From Diplocarpon mali (taxonomy: Eukaryota; Ascomycota; Leotiomycetes; Helotiales; Drepanopezizaceae): DNA of 46,278 nt. The stretch spans positions 123,985-170,262 of the forward strand of contig JAENRP010000073.1 in NCBI GenBank assembly GCA_024741835.1. The letters are read 5' to 3'. The position numbers and the translations under genes are program-made. Below are positions 1 through 11,600 of this stretch, piece by piece (position 1 is the stretch's first letter; every line of letters begins with the position of its first letter). The notes beneath the pieces were generated by a model, which saw only the letters and a program-made list of their open reading frames with translations, made no database searches and had not been told where the DNA came from.

Positions 1-2845
1 CCCATCTCTCCAGCCGACGTCCAACTCCAGCTCTACTCAGCGGAGTGGCCCGCGCACAGTCGAGCTGGCCTGCGAGGGCGGGGGGATCTCAGCTATGCGC
101 ACCATTCACACGCCCCCTCTCCGGCTGCTGCGGGCGCTGATTGGACCGGCGGAAGAGCCTTTACCTGGGGTGCGTAAAACCTGGGGTTCTGGTGAGGGGG
201 GTTTTAGCCGTGCGGGGTATTGCCCCCCCCCCCTCCTCGATGCACGGGCAAGATGTGACCGACCCGCGTCGGCTGCCCGTCGCGACACGAGGAGTCCCGT
301 CGGTCTGGGGGTCTTGGGGCACAGCGGAGAAGCAGAAAGAGGACCGGTGGGCTGGGTCGTCTTGGTTGCGAGCGCAATCCTGGGCCTGTAAGCGAGGGAC
401 GGGATTCTCTCGCTTGCCGTGGCTGGAAAACATTCATCTGACGAGCGCCGCTCCGAATGACAGGTTACAATCGACGGCAGCAGCTCCATCAGGAGATGCG
501 AACACATGATGCTGTCGGCCAACGAGCGATCATCTCGCCGAGGGAGTCAACTCCCCTCTCCGGCCTGCAGCATGCTCGACGCACCCCCATCGCCCGGCCC
601 CTGTTCCGCTCCCAGCCCAAAGCCCCCTCGGCGCTCCCTCTGACCAGAGACCCGTCAATCTAGTCGCAGCCAACCCCTCCGCCCACTTCCTCGGACCGCT
701 CTGGTGCCTGGCTTGATAGGGGCGCGTGAGTCTCGACACCGCGCACTATGTCCGTGGCGTCTCCCTTCTCTGTCGCTTTCTCGGACGCGCCGTCTCTCTG
801 TCGGTCGGAGGGTGACGCTCGGTACGGATTCCCGGGAGAATTTCGCAGAGGCTGGCCTGGCCTCCGCGAAAGCTTGTTATGCTTGGTCGGCTGGCGGCTG
901 GATGGGGGAAGGATGAGCGGCTGGGCGCTGACGTGATCGTCGCCCCGGTTCTCTGGGAGGCGGAGGTGGAGGTGGAGTCGGTATCATAGGGGGGGGGGTT
1001 TGAAGGCACTATACAAATATCGGGTTTCCGTACGTGTATATTGTTGTGACTTGATTGAGGTAGAAAGGCCTAAAGGGCCATTATATGCTCGTCGCCAAGG
1101 CTGCCACTAAGGCTGCCGCTAAGGCGAGGCTACCTACACGTGACTCCTATTGCATTCGTTCCTACAGGTGGAGTGCGCAGGCGGGCGAGGGGAACTTGTG
1201 TGGGTGTCGCTGGTGCTGTTGACATGGATACGATGGACTAACTCTTCTGCCCGTCGACGAGCGTTGTGCATGAGGGATGGGGATACGGGCTCGACCGCAG
1301 TTTCGGGAGCGAAGGGAATGCCTCCCAGAAAGCTAGAGGTGAAGGGTGATGGCGCCGCGGAGAGGTCTGCTTGGCCGCGACTGGTGGTTTTTATAGACTG
1401 ATACATGGGGGGGAAGCCTTGGGTAGATGGGAAGATGGACCCAGACGGACAGACCGGCGGACAGACCGATAGGTGCGCAGGAAGATGGATGGATGGATTG
1501 CTCAACAGATGGAAATAAGAGAACTTGTAATTACCTGGTCAGAGCACCTTTCTCCCAAGCTTACGTCGCGGGAGGACTGACGCCCGCCACGGCATGTGTT
1601 TCTTTAAGGGGGGGGATCGCATAGCGACAGTACGCGGGCTAAGTAGATATCAAGGCAGGCCAGGATACGAGGATGGAGGTCCAGCGCCTCGTTGATCTCA
1701 CAACCCTTCTATGTGGGTTTCCCTCTCTCTACATTGACTCCGACCTTTCAAATTACAGATCAGGCCATCATCGAGATATTTCCAGCAGAAGGCTCAGCAG
1801 AACCCGAATATAACCGACGACCATCCGCGAGGCTCCCGCCCACAAATCCAAGTCACGAGACCTGCGTCCCTGTGACGCTTTGCCTCCCCCCGAATCTTAG
1901 CCCCCGAGCGGGAGAGTCGGCGGACCGGCCATGAGCGAGGGTTTCTGGAATGCCCCCCCCGTCAGCGGCAGGCATTCTCGAGCAGCGCGACGTATATTAT
2001 CGGTCCGATCCACGAGGAGCCCTCGCAGGCCTCAACTGACCTATCACGACAACTCGATGGCTCGGTGGCATGGAAGAGAGCAGCAGACAGTTGAAGAGAG
2101 GCCAGAGAGGCTGCTGGGCCTGGTCCGGAGAACAGGCGCAACATGTTCTCGGCAGGGAGACGCGGTTCTTGTCTTCTGTGCTCTGGACCGCCGCCAGACG
2201 CGAGAGAGATGAGTTTCGAATGACAGCGCTCTCTGTCATGACAGCAGCTTACCCAACGGTACGTGGATCTACTTCGAGCACGTAAGAGGCCACGCCTCGA
2301 AAGGCACGGGTGGCAAGACGAGAAAGTGAGAGTGAACCGCATGCCAGCACGGCGATCGGTAGCATGTGACCAGCCTCTTCACCCGTGGGAGGTTGATATT
2401 CCAGGAAGTCAAGTTACATGGCAGCAGAAGCCAGAGTGACGGCGAACATGCTGATAGTGAGAAGTTGGACGACTCGGTGTATGACGACCAACTTCAAAGC
2501 GGCACCGAGATGGACGTTGAAAAATGTGCCGGGGAAGGGGTTCCAGTGCGAAAATAGGGCGGCATGGCAAGGAACAGGCATCTATGTGTGGCGTTTGGCA
2601 AGCCCAGCTGTTTCGGCATTCATAAGCGCAACTCCTTGACCGAGCTGATTTTCTGGTTCAAAAAGTCGAGATTCCCTGTCATGCAAGCCAGCCAGCTACC
2701 TAGCTACATATGGCCGGATATGCTCGTCCATTCCCAAACAAAATCATCAGTCACGATGCCACATCGTACCGAGATATCATCGGTAGCAGGTAATCTACGC
2801 CCAGCGCCCAGCCCTAGCCCCTGCTCCGTTTTCGACGCCGGACGC
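1..2845. other. Gene-poor left flank
   Basis: I see no convincing gene. Both strands carry many overlapping GC-rich open frames, but none shows a recognisable domain, believable splice sites or a good start context. The stretch holds homopolymer runs (C run near 228-236, G run near 990-1000) and short GACAGACCG/GATGGATG-type repeats around 1440-1500. A 5' part of a gene lying further left cannot be excluded. Confidence 0.5.
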
Positions 2846-3946
2846 CTAGATGTCAATACCATCGACCACGATGCCCTTCTTCCACTCGTACTGCATCACC
2901 TTCTCGACCTCGGTAGCCGCCTCCTCGCTGACCATAATACTAACCAAATACAGACTGGCATCCAGACCCGTGGTGATGGCACCTGACGTGATGACTCTCA
3001 AACCACCGAGGCGAAGCGCAGCTCGACGTGCGTTGCTCTCGCGGCGGCCGTTGCTCTCCTTCCACGCATTGCTGCCCTTGCGGCCGATGCTGGGAGGTTT
3101 GGCGTCAGACTTGCGGCGGATATACGGGTTCTCGTTGGCATCGCCCAAATCAAAACGGAGGTTATTGACGACGTATCTCTCCTCCACCACGTCACATCTC
3201 TCCGCCAAGTCCCGCTGTGATATCTCTGAACAAATCTTCTCGAACTTGGCGTAGTAGTCTGGGTGTGTGGTAGCAGAGAGGCCAGAGAGAATGCCGGCCT
3301 GTGCGAGGAAGAGCGAGCCGGTGCAGACGGAGAAGACGGTGCGTTCTTTGTTGGGGTCTTTCTTCTGAAGGTCCGAGAAGGCTTTGATGAGGCCGAGAGG
3401 CTCGGATTTGGACTTGAGGATAGGATCGGCACCGCCGCCGGGGACGACGAGGATGTCGAATTCGGACAGGCGGGTGTAAGCTTCCTTGTAGTCCATGTGA
3501 GCTCGGAACGAGGCGCCCTGGGCGGAAACAGTGTGTTCTTCGGCGGAGACGAATTTAGCTGAGAAAGCCTTGGTAGCTTAGGTAAGGTTAGCTTCGTCTC
3601 ATCACGGAGAATACTTCGCAGACCCCGAAAATGGGTTTGCGAGATCTCAAGAGGTGGCCATTGATCAGTTGAGCTCTGTTGACATTGTGGGAGTGGGTCG
3701 GACAGCCCGCTCCACTTGGTGTTGACAAGCAACGAATGCGGGGAAGCATGTTGCGGGGTAGTTCAAGCTCCATACCGCGCCATTGAGGCTCGCCTGAGAT
3801 GGAATGGAAGAAATACACGTACCTTCATCATTGGCGCTGTGTCTGGCATGGGTCAAGACCTCGAGAGGGCCAACGAAGTCCATAGCATCCATGCCAGGAT
3901 GCAGTGTGAATAACACTTTGATGACTGGAACGTCGGTTGCTGCCAT
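2846..3946 (-). CDS. DJ-1/PfpI (GATase1-like) family protein
   Basis: Two exons: 3946-3823 and 3558-2846, joined across a 264-nt GTACGT...CAG intron; the product is 278 residues. The N-terminus (VKVLFTLHPGMDAMDFVGP-type, residues about 8-27) is the first strand and loop of the ThiJ/PfpI fold. VVPGGG (about 79-84) and the nucleophile elbow VFSVCTGS with Cys120 follow, then SGAITTGLDASLYLV near the C-terminus. The family includes DJ-1-like glyoxalases/deglycases, isonitrile hydratases and PfpI proteases; which activity applies here cannot be read from the sequence. The protein is probably cytosolic, with no signal peptide. Oddity: a basic Ser/Asn/Arg-rich insert of about 35 residues (roughly 3005-3115) lies between the central domain and the last conserved block. 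It has no usable splice sites and looks like a real low-complexity insertion. The gene diverges from the giant coiled-coil gene. Family call firm; exon 1 join good. Confidence 0.88.
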
Positions 3947-5678
3947 GGTTGCGAATGTGTATTGATGCGACGGATGTAATCCGGAAATCTTTCGAAGTGG
4001 AAGTTGGCGAAGTTGAAAGTCGGCTGGTGATGTGTATGGAGGATTGAGAAGAGAGGGAAAGGTAGAAAGAGGGAGGAGAGCTGATCTCAAAAGGGATCAG
4101 ATTCCTCACGTGCTTCTCGTCCCTGAGAATGCGGGGTAGCGTAGCACACTAGAGCTAGTGCCCCACCAAGCCCCTGTCGAAACGGAAAAAGCGGGTCTTC
4201 CGTGGTAATGAGTTATATAGATCTTGACCCCTTTGCCTCGCTTGTCCCTCGACTTTCTGCTGTCCAGTTTTCAAAGAAATATTTCACGCCATGTCTCGAT
4301 TCCGAGCGGCTATTGCTCCATGAGAAAGCGACGCTCTGCCTGATCGGACGCGCTAATATGCATTATAATCGGCCACCCGCATCAGAAAGCAAACCACGAT
4401 TCGAACGATATACTTGCAGAGCACTTCAACTACATCTTTAAAATACGCTTTTAATCGTTAATCTTGCAGCCATTTCTTTCGAAGTACAGAGGAGGTTCAG
4501 CACCTGGTTCTGTTATCATGCCAGAGAACAAGGATGGTCGTTGGGGGTCGATTGTTCATGTATGGCTCGAAAGTGCCCAGTAGTCCGCCATTTCAGACTG
4601 CTCACTGGAGCCTCAATAGGTTTTCAATCGACGGGTCGCTTCTCGTATTATGAGCCTGCAGTGAGAAGAGTCGCCGGCCCTGTTTGGCTGGGGAGGAAGA
4701 GAATCGGAGGGTGTGGTTTGGGCAACCCGTGTTCATGGCGGACATGACGCCGTCGCTACCCCAAGGTCTCTAAGCTGACCATTCAAGAGAGTTGGATAGC
4801 GAGAATAATCAATCTTGGAAGCAGGACGCCTCGTTTCCCGTTGATGGTGTCGAATACGCCGCGGTGATCGAATTTGTGCTTTACCCTATCAGTGAGCATT
4901 ATAGCACTATGCTAGCCTCGCCGATGATCTAGTCGTCGAGAGTGTGGTGGTAAGGGCCGTTCTGGGTGTGGGTAGTTCTGGCTGGCTTCGAACTCGTAAT
5001 ATGTCTAGTCGTGTCTCAACGTAGAAGTCCTTTTATTTCGTGCCTGAGCGGAAACCAATCATCAACGGTTAAAGAAAACGTTCTCTTCTGCTTACCTCGC
5101 TCGCTGTGGTTCTCTAATCAGAATGAACTTCATAGGCGAGGTTCCAAATCAAATGATGCCCAAGCGTACTCTAGCCGGTCCTAAATGTTGATTTTCTTTT
5201 TCGCGGCGCCCGAAGCGAGATATCCCTGACGACTCTCACGTGACACTCCCCCTTCAATCGCGGGTTACTTGCTGCCTAATGACCGGAATATTGCTGGCAG
5301 TATACAGAATAGACACTCGCCTCAGATAGTCATACTCACACTCCCTCAAGGCACAACGTATCTTCAAGCATTGAGCACAGCGAATAGTCACGAGACACGC
5401 ACTAAAAGGCCAGCCACTGGGCACCCCCAGCCACTCGGGATGGGGCTGAGGTGTCTAAATGTAATTGGAAATGTCGTGGCAGGGCTCCACTCTAAAAAAA
5501 CCAACGCGGTGTGAGGATTCTCGTGCATCAAGACAACTCAACTGCACCAAACCTCGACATCCCGTTCCTCAAGACTCGGTATATCTGGAGACCTGAAACG
5601 GCCCCTCGACGCACCTTTGGATAACATGGTCTCAAGTCAGTCCATACAGCTGCTCACATTATTTGTTTGTGAGCCAAG
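3947..5678. other. Divergent intergenic region
   Basis: Non-coding space between two divergently transcribed genes. It must hold the promoter of the DJ-1-family gene (right next to 3946) and of the coiled-coil gene (towards 5678). Short open frames here (for example around 4202-4441 and 5269-5514) have no recognisable content. I saw no repeat or RNA gene. Confidence 0.5.
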
Positions 5679-8600
5679 ATGTCGATGAAAGGATCCCCCA
5701 TAGGCTGGTTCAAGGAAAAACGCCAGTCTTCATATTCCGGAAGCCCCAATGCCAGGCGGCCAGCGACGGCGCTACCTCTCGGCGAGGATCGCGACATGGC
5801 GAAGACTGTAGAGCAGGCCGTGCTGGCGGCGTTTGCGAGCGATGCCTTTAAGATGGCCGTCGCGTCTCAAGTCGATCCGGCCTTCGCACGACACCAGGAG
5901 AGGCTGAACCAGATCCGGACCACGAATCTGAATCTCGAGTCGACGCTTCAATCCCACGTGGAAGACATTCCTCAGCTATTGGAGACGATTCAGAATCACC
6001 TGACGAGTCTGGTCATACCTGACTATCGCCAGGATCTGGATTCCCTGGGTGTAGGACAGGAGAAGCTGGAAAGAAAATTGGACGATCTAGAGGTCCCCGA
6101 GCATGGACGGCAACTGAGCGATATTGCATCCGCACAGTCCCAACTGCTCAAAACCCTCGAGAGCCGGTTTGATGGGCTCGCGAGTAGGATTGACGAGTTC
6201 GACCGGAAACTCGGAGAGCTGGAAGGATCGGTGGTCAGTGCAGACTTGCGGTCAGCAATCAGGTTCGGCGAGATCTCCAACGAGCTGCAAGACCGGAACA
6301 CCACTCTCGGAGACCGGCTCTGGGGCGTCGAGAGGGAGATGGGGAAAAAAGTCGATGCGCTGCAGCGAAAGGTCGTCGCTGCTTGCGAGGAGGTGGGCAA
6401 GTCGGTCAGGAGCACTCACGAGGCTGTGGAGATGGTGCACGCCAAGCTGGATGAAGACGATGTTCTCGCGGCTGTCAACAAGGGGAATTCAAGAGCTGAA
6501 TTTTCCGAGAAGGCATTCCGGCGAAGTATCGCGGCAATCCAGGACAAAGTCGCCAATTTCGATGCGTCCGTCATCTCGTCGCAGACCGCCAGGTTAGAAG
6601 TGATTGAGAGAGGAGTTTCGGACTTCAAGAAGGAGGCCGAAGCTGCAAGAAATCTTGCGTCAGTGAGCTCCAAATTCTTATCCGCCAACACGTCAAAGCT
6701 GGACAACATTGCTGCTGCGGTGGGGAAAATCCAAATTACGGTCGATTCTACGAGTGAATCGTGCCAAGAAGTCTCCGAGTCATTGGAACAGAACGCAAGT
6801 TCCATCAAGGAGGATGTCGAGGCAGTCCGGATGCATGTGCGAGCGCTCGACTCCCTGGCTGTGTCTCAAGGCAAAAGACTAAGCGAAGCAACAAATAGTG
6901 TCACGCGGATGGAATCAACATTGATCGAAAGGAATGCGACAGCGATCAGCAGATTGGAAGATCTGGAGTCATCTATCAGCAGAGTTGAAGATGGCCTGAA
7001 ACCTTTATCTGCGCACACCATGAAGCTGGAAAACCTGCAAACGAACCTAGCAGGGGCGACTAAAGAAATCAAGCCCCATCGCGCAATTCTCGATGACTTG
7101 ACCTCGATCCTGTCGGAACTACGATCAAATGTGGACACGGCAATATCTTCCCACTCAGAATCTCTCGAGACCATCCAGCAAAAAGTCTGCGATACCTCAA
7201 AAGTAGACCTCTTAGCATCGAGCTTATCCCAGATGCAATCGCAAATCGAGCAGAAGATCTCTTCTTCGCTAGAGTCGACCTCCAGGTCCACCATCGAACA
7301 GATCAACTCTCACATGGGCGTCGTGGACCTAAAGCTGCAAGCTGGTTTCAACTCGGTCACAGAGCACGCCAGCCATCATGCGGAGAAATCCGTCGGCTCG
7401 ATCACCGAATTGCTCCAACAAGTCCGGTCGACCCAGGCATATTTGGGAAATGAGAAGGCCGAGATCAGCGAGCAGTTCCGATCGATGAGAGAGTTGGTCG
7501 AGGCGAATCAGGCAGCCCATAAGGAAGATGCAATTTCCACCAGGCAACTGTTACAGGATGCACACGAGGCGAGCAAGGATGATGAGATTCTGCTGCAAAT
7601 TGAATCCTGGACTGAGAAATGTATTTCCAAACAAGCAGCCGAGATTGCCTCTGTGAAGGAGATCCTTGAATCGTCACGTGGGCACGGAGAGGCTTTGGAC
7701 AAGTCAATTGCTGATCTTGGTGAGAAGAGCGCTCAGATCAGCGAATTCCTTCGGTCCGGAGACCTGGAATCTTCCAGCTCGGCTCGTGAATTGGCCGCCA
7801 TCAAGTCAATTTTGGAAAACGGCACGACCCTAGCTGCTGTCAAGGAGAGTGCAAGTACCACGGAACAGGCAATCCGGATTGTCCAAGCCAGTCTTCAAGA
7901 ACTTCAGGGGGATTCTACGACGAGCAGAATCGAGCAGTTGGTTCTCCAGAGCGTAGCTTCTATGGCTACTGCGCACGAAAGTATAAATGCCATCGGCTCC
8001 AAGATCACGTCAAGCGAAGAGGCCATCCAGGCGACAGTCCGGGAAGTGCAGACAGCATTAGCAACTAACGTTTCCGGCGCCACCATGGACATCAAAACAT
8101 CCACAGTTGATACCGTTGCTGGGCTCAAAACCGACCTCAGTTCAACGGTAACAAGTTCGATGGATGCGTTGAGTGCAGAAGTGAAGGCAATCGATCTATC
8201 CTCGACTACGACTGCTCTTGAGTCGTTGAAGGAGCAGGTCTTGCTATCTTCACAGGCATCCCAAGATAAAACGCATCTGGCGGCTGAGAAGATCATGTTT
8301 AGTGTATCGGCCGCAATAGAATCGCTATGCAAGGAAGTCCAGAATCGTGGCGATACTCACAGTCGTGAATTACAACAGAATGTCAGCGCACTATCACAGC
8401 TCGAAGAAGTCACGAAAACAGCTCTAGCTTCAAATGCCACTAACTCTGAGCAACTGACCACCATTCAGCAGAATATCGAAGTTTTGAAAAGGGAGATCTC
8501 TACCTCTGTAAAGATGGCCCAGGACCACACTGAACTGGCAGCTGAAGGTGTCAAATCAAGCATCGCAACAGCCATCGAGTTGCTGACCACGGACGTCCGA

Positions 8601-11600
8601 GACTTCGGAAATGTCCACACTCGAGAACTGCAGCACAACGCCACATCACTGACAAATCTCGAGGAACTTGCGAAGACGCACTCGGCCTCCATTTCCGAGC
8701 AGCTCGTAAGAATCCAGAAATCAATCGACCCAATCTCAGAGGTGCCTGACAACGTCACCCTGCTACTCACATCGGTCAAGGAGCTCGACCGGACTGCGAA
8801 ATCCAACGCGATGAGCTTGTCCTCTATGCAGGAGTCGATTCTAGCCTGTGGTGCAGAGCTTGGTACTGTTTCGACCGAGCTCAAGACAGTGATTGAAGCA
8901 TCTGGATCCAAGACTCTGCTGGCGGTGGAAGCCAGCCATGCGATAGTTTCTGAGCTGCGACAGGCCAGTGAAGACCGGTTCGGCAAGGTTCTCGGCGGTA
9001 TTGAGGAGGTTGATGCGACGTTGGTCAAAATTGCAGTCGAGGTCGGCCATGCTAATGCCTCGCTAACAACATTGTCCACTGTCTGCCAAGATATTCCAGT
9101 AATTATGGAAAGTGCTCGGGAGTTCGAGGCTGTCCAGCTTGGAGCATCCAAGGAGTCCAAGGCCAGCCAAGCAGCGATTTTGGATACTGTGGCTGGAACT
9201 GCTGCAGTACTGCTTTCTGTTAGATCCGACGTCGGTGGTATCGTAGGCTCCCTGGGCAGGGCACACCGGATGCAGGACGCAGCCTCTGAAGCTCAAGCCA
9301 GAATTCTCTCTGTCCTCGAAACCAACTCTACAGATCTCCATGATATTGAGGAAACTGTTAAGCAAGGCAGTGTATATACGAAAGAACTATCGGAAACTTT
9401 GGCATCGAGCATCTCAGGTCTAGAGACCTCGATTCTTGCTAGCAATGCTGAATCCAAGACAACTGTCATCTCGGAGATAGCCGCTCTTGGGTCGGGTGTC
9501 ACGCGAGAGGTCAGTGCAATTAATACCAGCTTGGAGAGGGCAAGCAGCGAGAGAGTGGAGTCTTTGGAAGCGCTCCAGCTGGGCATCTCAGGTCTAAAAA
9601 AAGTGGTTGTTGAGGGAAGCACTGGCTTGAGAACCACTATTTTGTCAGAACTAGGGGCTGTTGCTTCAAAGTTCTCGGAAGGGACAGACAAGATTAATAT
9701 CGGGCTCGAAAAGGCATCCTTCAAGTGGGAAGAGGGTCTCGAATCGAGCAAGATGTGTATAACAGACCTAGAGAAAGTGGTTGTTGAGAGCTATACTGGC
9801 TCGAGAACCATTATTTTGTCAGAGCTGGAAGGGATAGCATCAAAAGTCTCGGAAGAGACAGACAAGATCAACAGCGAGTTCGAAAAGGCGGCTAAAGAAT
9901 GGAAAGAGGGCTTTGAAACGAGCAGATTGGACATTTCAGCCCTTGCAAGCTCGACTGTTCAAGACAACGCTGGTTTGAGAGCCGTGGTCATGTCTGGGTT
10001 GGAAAGCATCAAGTCCGACATCACGAGCGGTCTTGAAGGCATAAACAATGGCTCTGAGACAGCAGCGGCGGACATCAAGAGCTCGACCGAGGCGATCAGA
10101 AGCGACATCGCTGAATTTAGCAGTCACATGGATGAAAGGGCTGGCTGTTCAGAGACGGCTATCATCTCTGAGCTGACATCCACCAAGCTGGAGCTCGTCA
10201 ACCGGACCCAAGAGCTCCATGCCGTGGTAGCCAAGTCGGCAGTTGATGCAGAAAAGGCACAAGATAGCTTGCTCTCGAGCCTTCGCTCAGAGGCGAGATC
10301 GATTGGCGAAGCCGTCGCGGTTCACGCTGACAGGTCAGAAAAGGCGGTGGAATCCAAGCTGGAGGCCGCTCAAGTATCGATTTTCTTGGAAGTTGAGAAC
10401 ACAAAGAAAGCTCTGAATACCGACCTCTTCGCCATTCAATCGTCCATCAAAGAGTCTAGGGATTCCCTGGATACTATATTCTCAGATGTGAGTGCCAAAT
10501 TTGACTTCGCGGCTTCCGAATCAGCGAAGAGACATGAAGTCACCCGGGCAACCTTGGCATTAGAAAGCAAATCGATATCCGATCTTGTTCTACGGGAGAT
10601 TCAGAGCGCAAACGGAGTTGTCGATCTTGCCAAGGGCTCTGTGGTTGCGGAAATAGAGAACACCAGAAACTCCCTGGGCTCTAGTTTCAAGTCAAATCAA
10701 GAAAGTCTCCAGGAGTGCATTGAATGTCTCAAGACGGAGATTGTTTCAGGGCTCAAAGATGTTTCAAGCAATTCTACGAAGGCTCACGAGGCTACTGTCG
10801 TATCGATGCAGACAGACAGCAAGCTCCTGTCAGATACCGTGCTTCGTGAGGTCGCCAAAACCAATGAAGCTGTTGAAGATTTCAAGCAGACTGCCTCTTC
10901 GGCCAGCGAGGCCACTCAGGCCTGGCTGGAGTCTATTCGGGGTAGTCTTGGGACCATCTCGGAGAATCTCAGCAACGAGTTCAAGGCGGCTGCGAATGAG
11001 AGGAGAGATGTTGGGGAGATCCAGGACAGCCAGATCTCCAGATTAGCAGATTCGGTCCAGCAACAGAGATCCGAAAGCCGCGGTGCCGTGGAAGCAGCAC
11101 ACCAAGAACTTCTCTCGGGATTCGGCGGTATCACCAAATCTCTTGCGACCATGCGGGATATCCTAGAGGAGCGGACCGACACCTTGGCCAACAGTCTCAA
11201 CATGGGCTTCTCCGATGCCACTGTCCAGCGCACCACCGCCACCAAAGCACGCGAGGCCGACACAGCAGCGCTCTCAGGATCCATCAAGCGGGAGGCTGAG
11301 ACAACACGCATCGCCCTGGAGTCAGCACAAGACGGTGTCAACAGCGTGAGTGCACACCTGGATACCATCAGGCAATCGATCAAGTCGTCCCAAACCGTCG
11401 CTGATAGCATCTCCGGCGCCGTTAGCAGGGGATTTGCCGAAGCCAGTACACAGCAGGACGAAGCGAGCAGGGTGCTCACCGCCCTTTCGACTTCGGTACT
11501 ACAGGAGGCCAGTACGACCAGGGCGGCAGTGTGTTCGGCGCAGGAGATTGTCACGGCAGAGGTGCAGAAGGTCCACGCATCGCTAGGGTCCTCCGTCCAG

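Noticed and set aside
106..522. 138-codon minus-strand frame at the left end
   Set aside because: Overlaps several other open frames in GC-rich DNA and has no domain or transmembrane pattern; likely chance.
1085..1219. Small frame encoding AKAATKAAAK-type histone H1-like repeat
   Set aside because: Only 44 codons and caused by a short AAGGCTGCC repeat; no H1 globular domain nearby.
4385..4420. GATTCGAACGAT as a tRNA T-arm
   Set aside because: Resembles a T-loop only in part; no matching A box, acceptor stem or anticodon arm could be folded around it.
8465..9160. 231-codon minus-strand frame
   Set aside because: It is antisense to the coiled-coil gene and mirrors its codon bias; no independent evidence.
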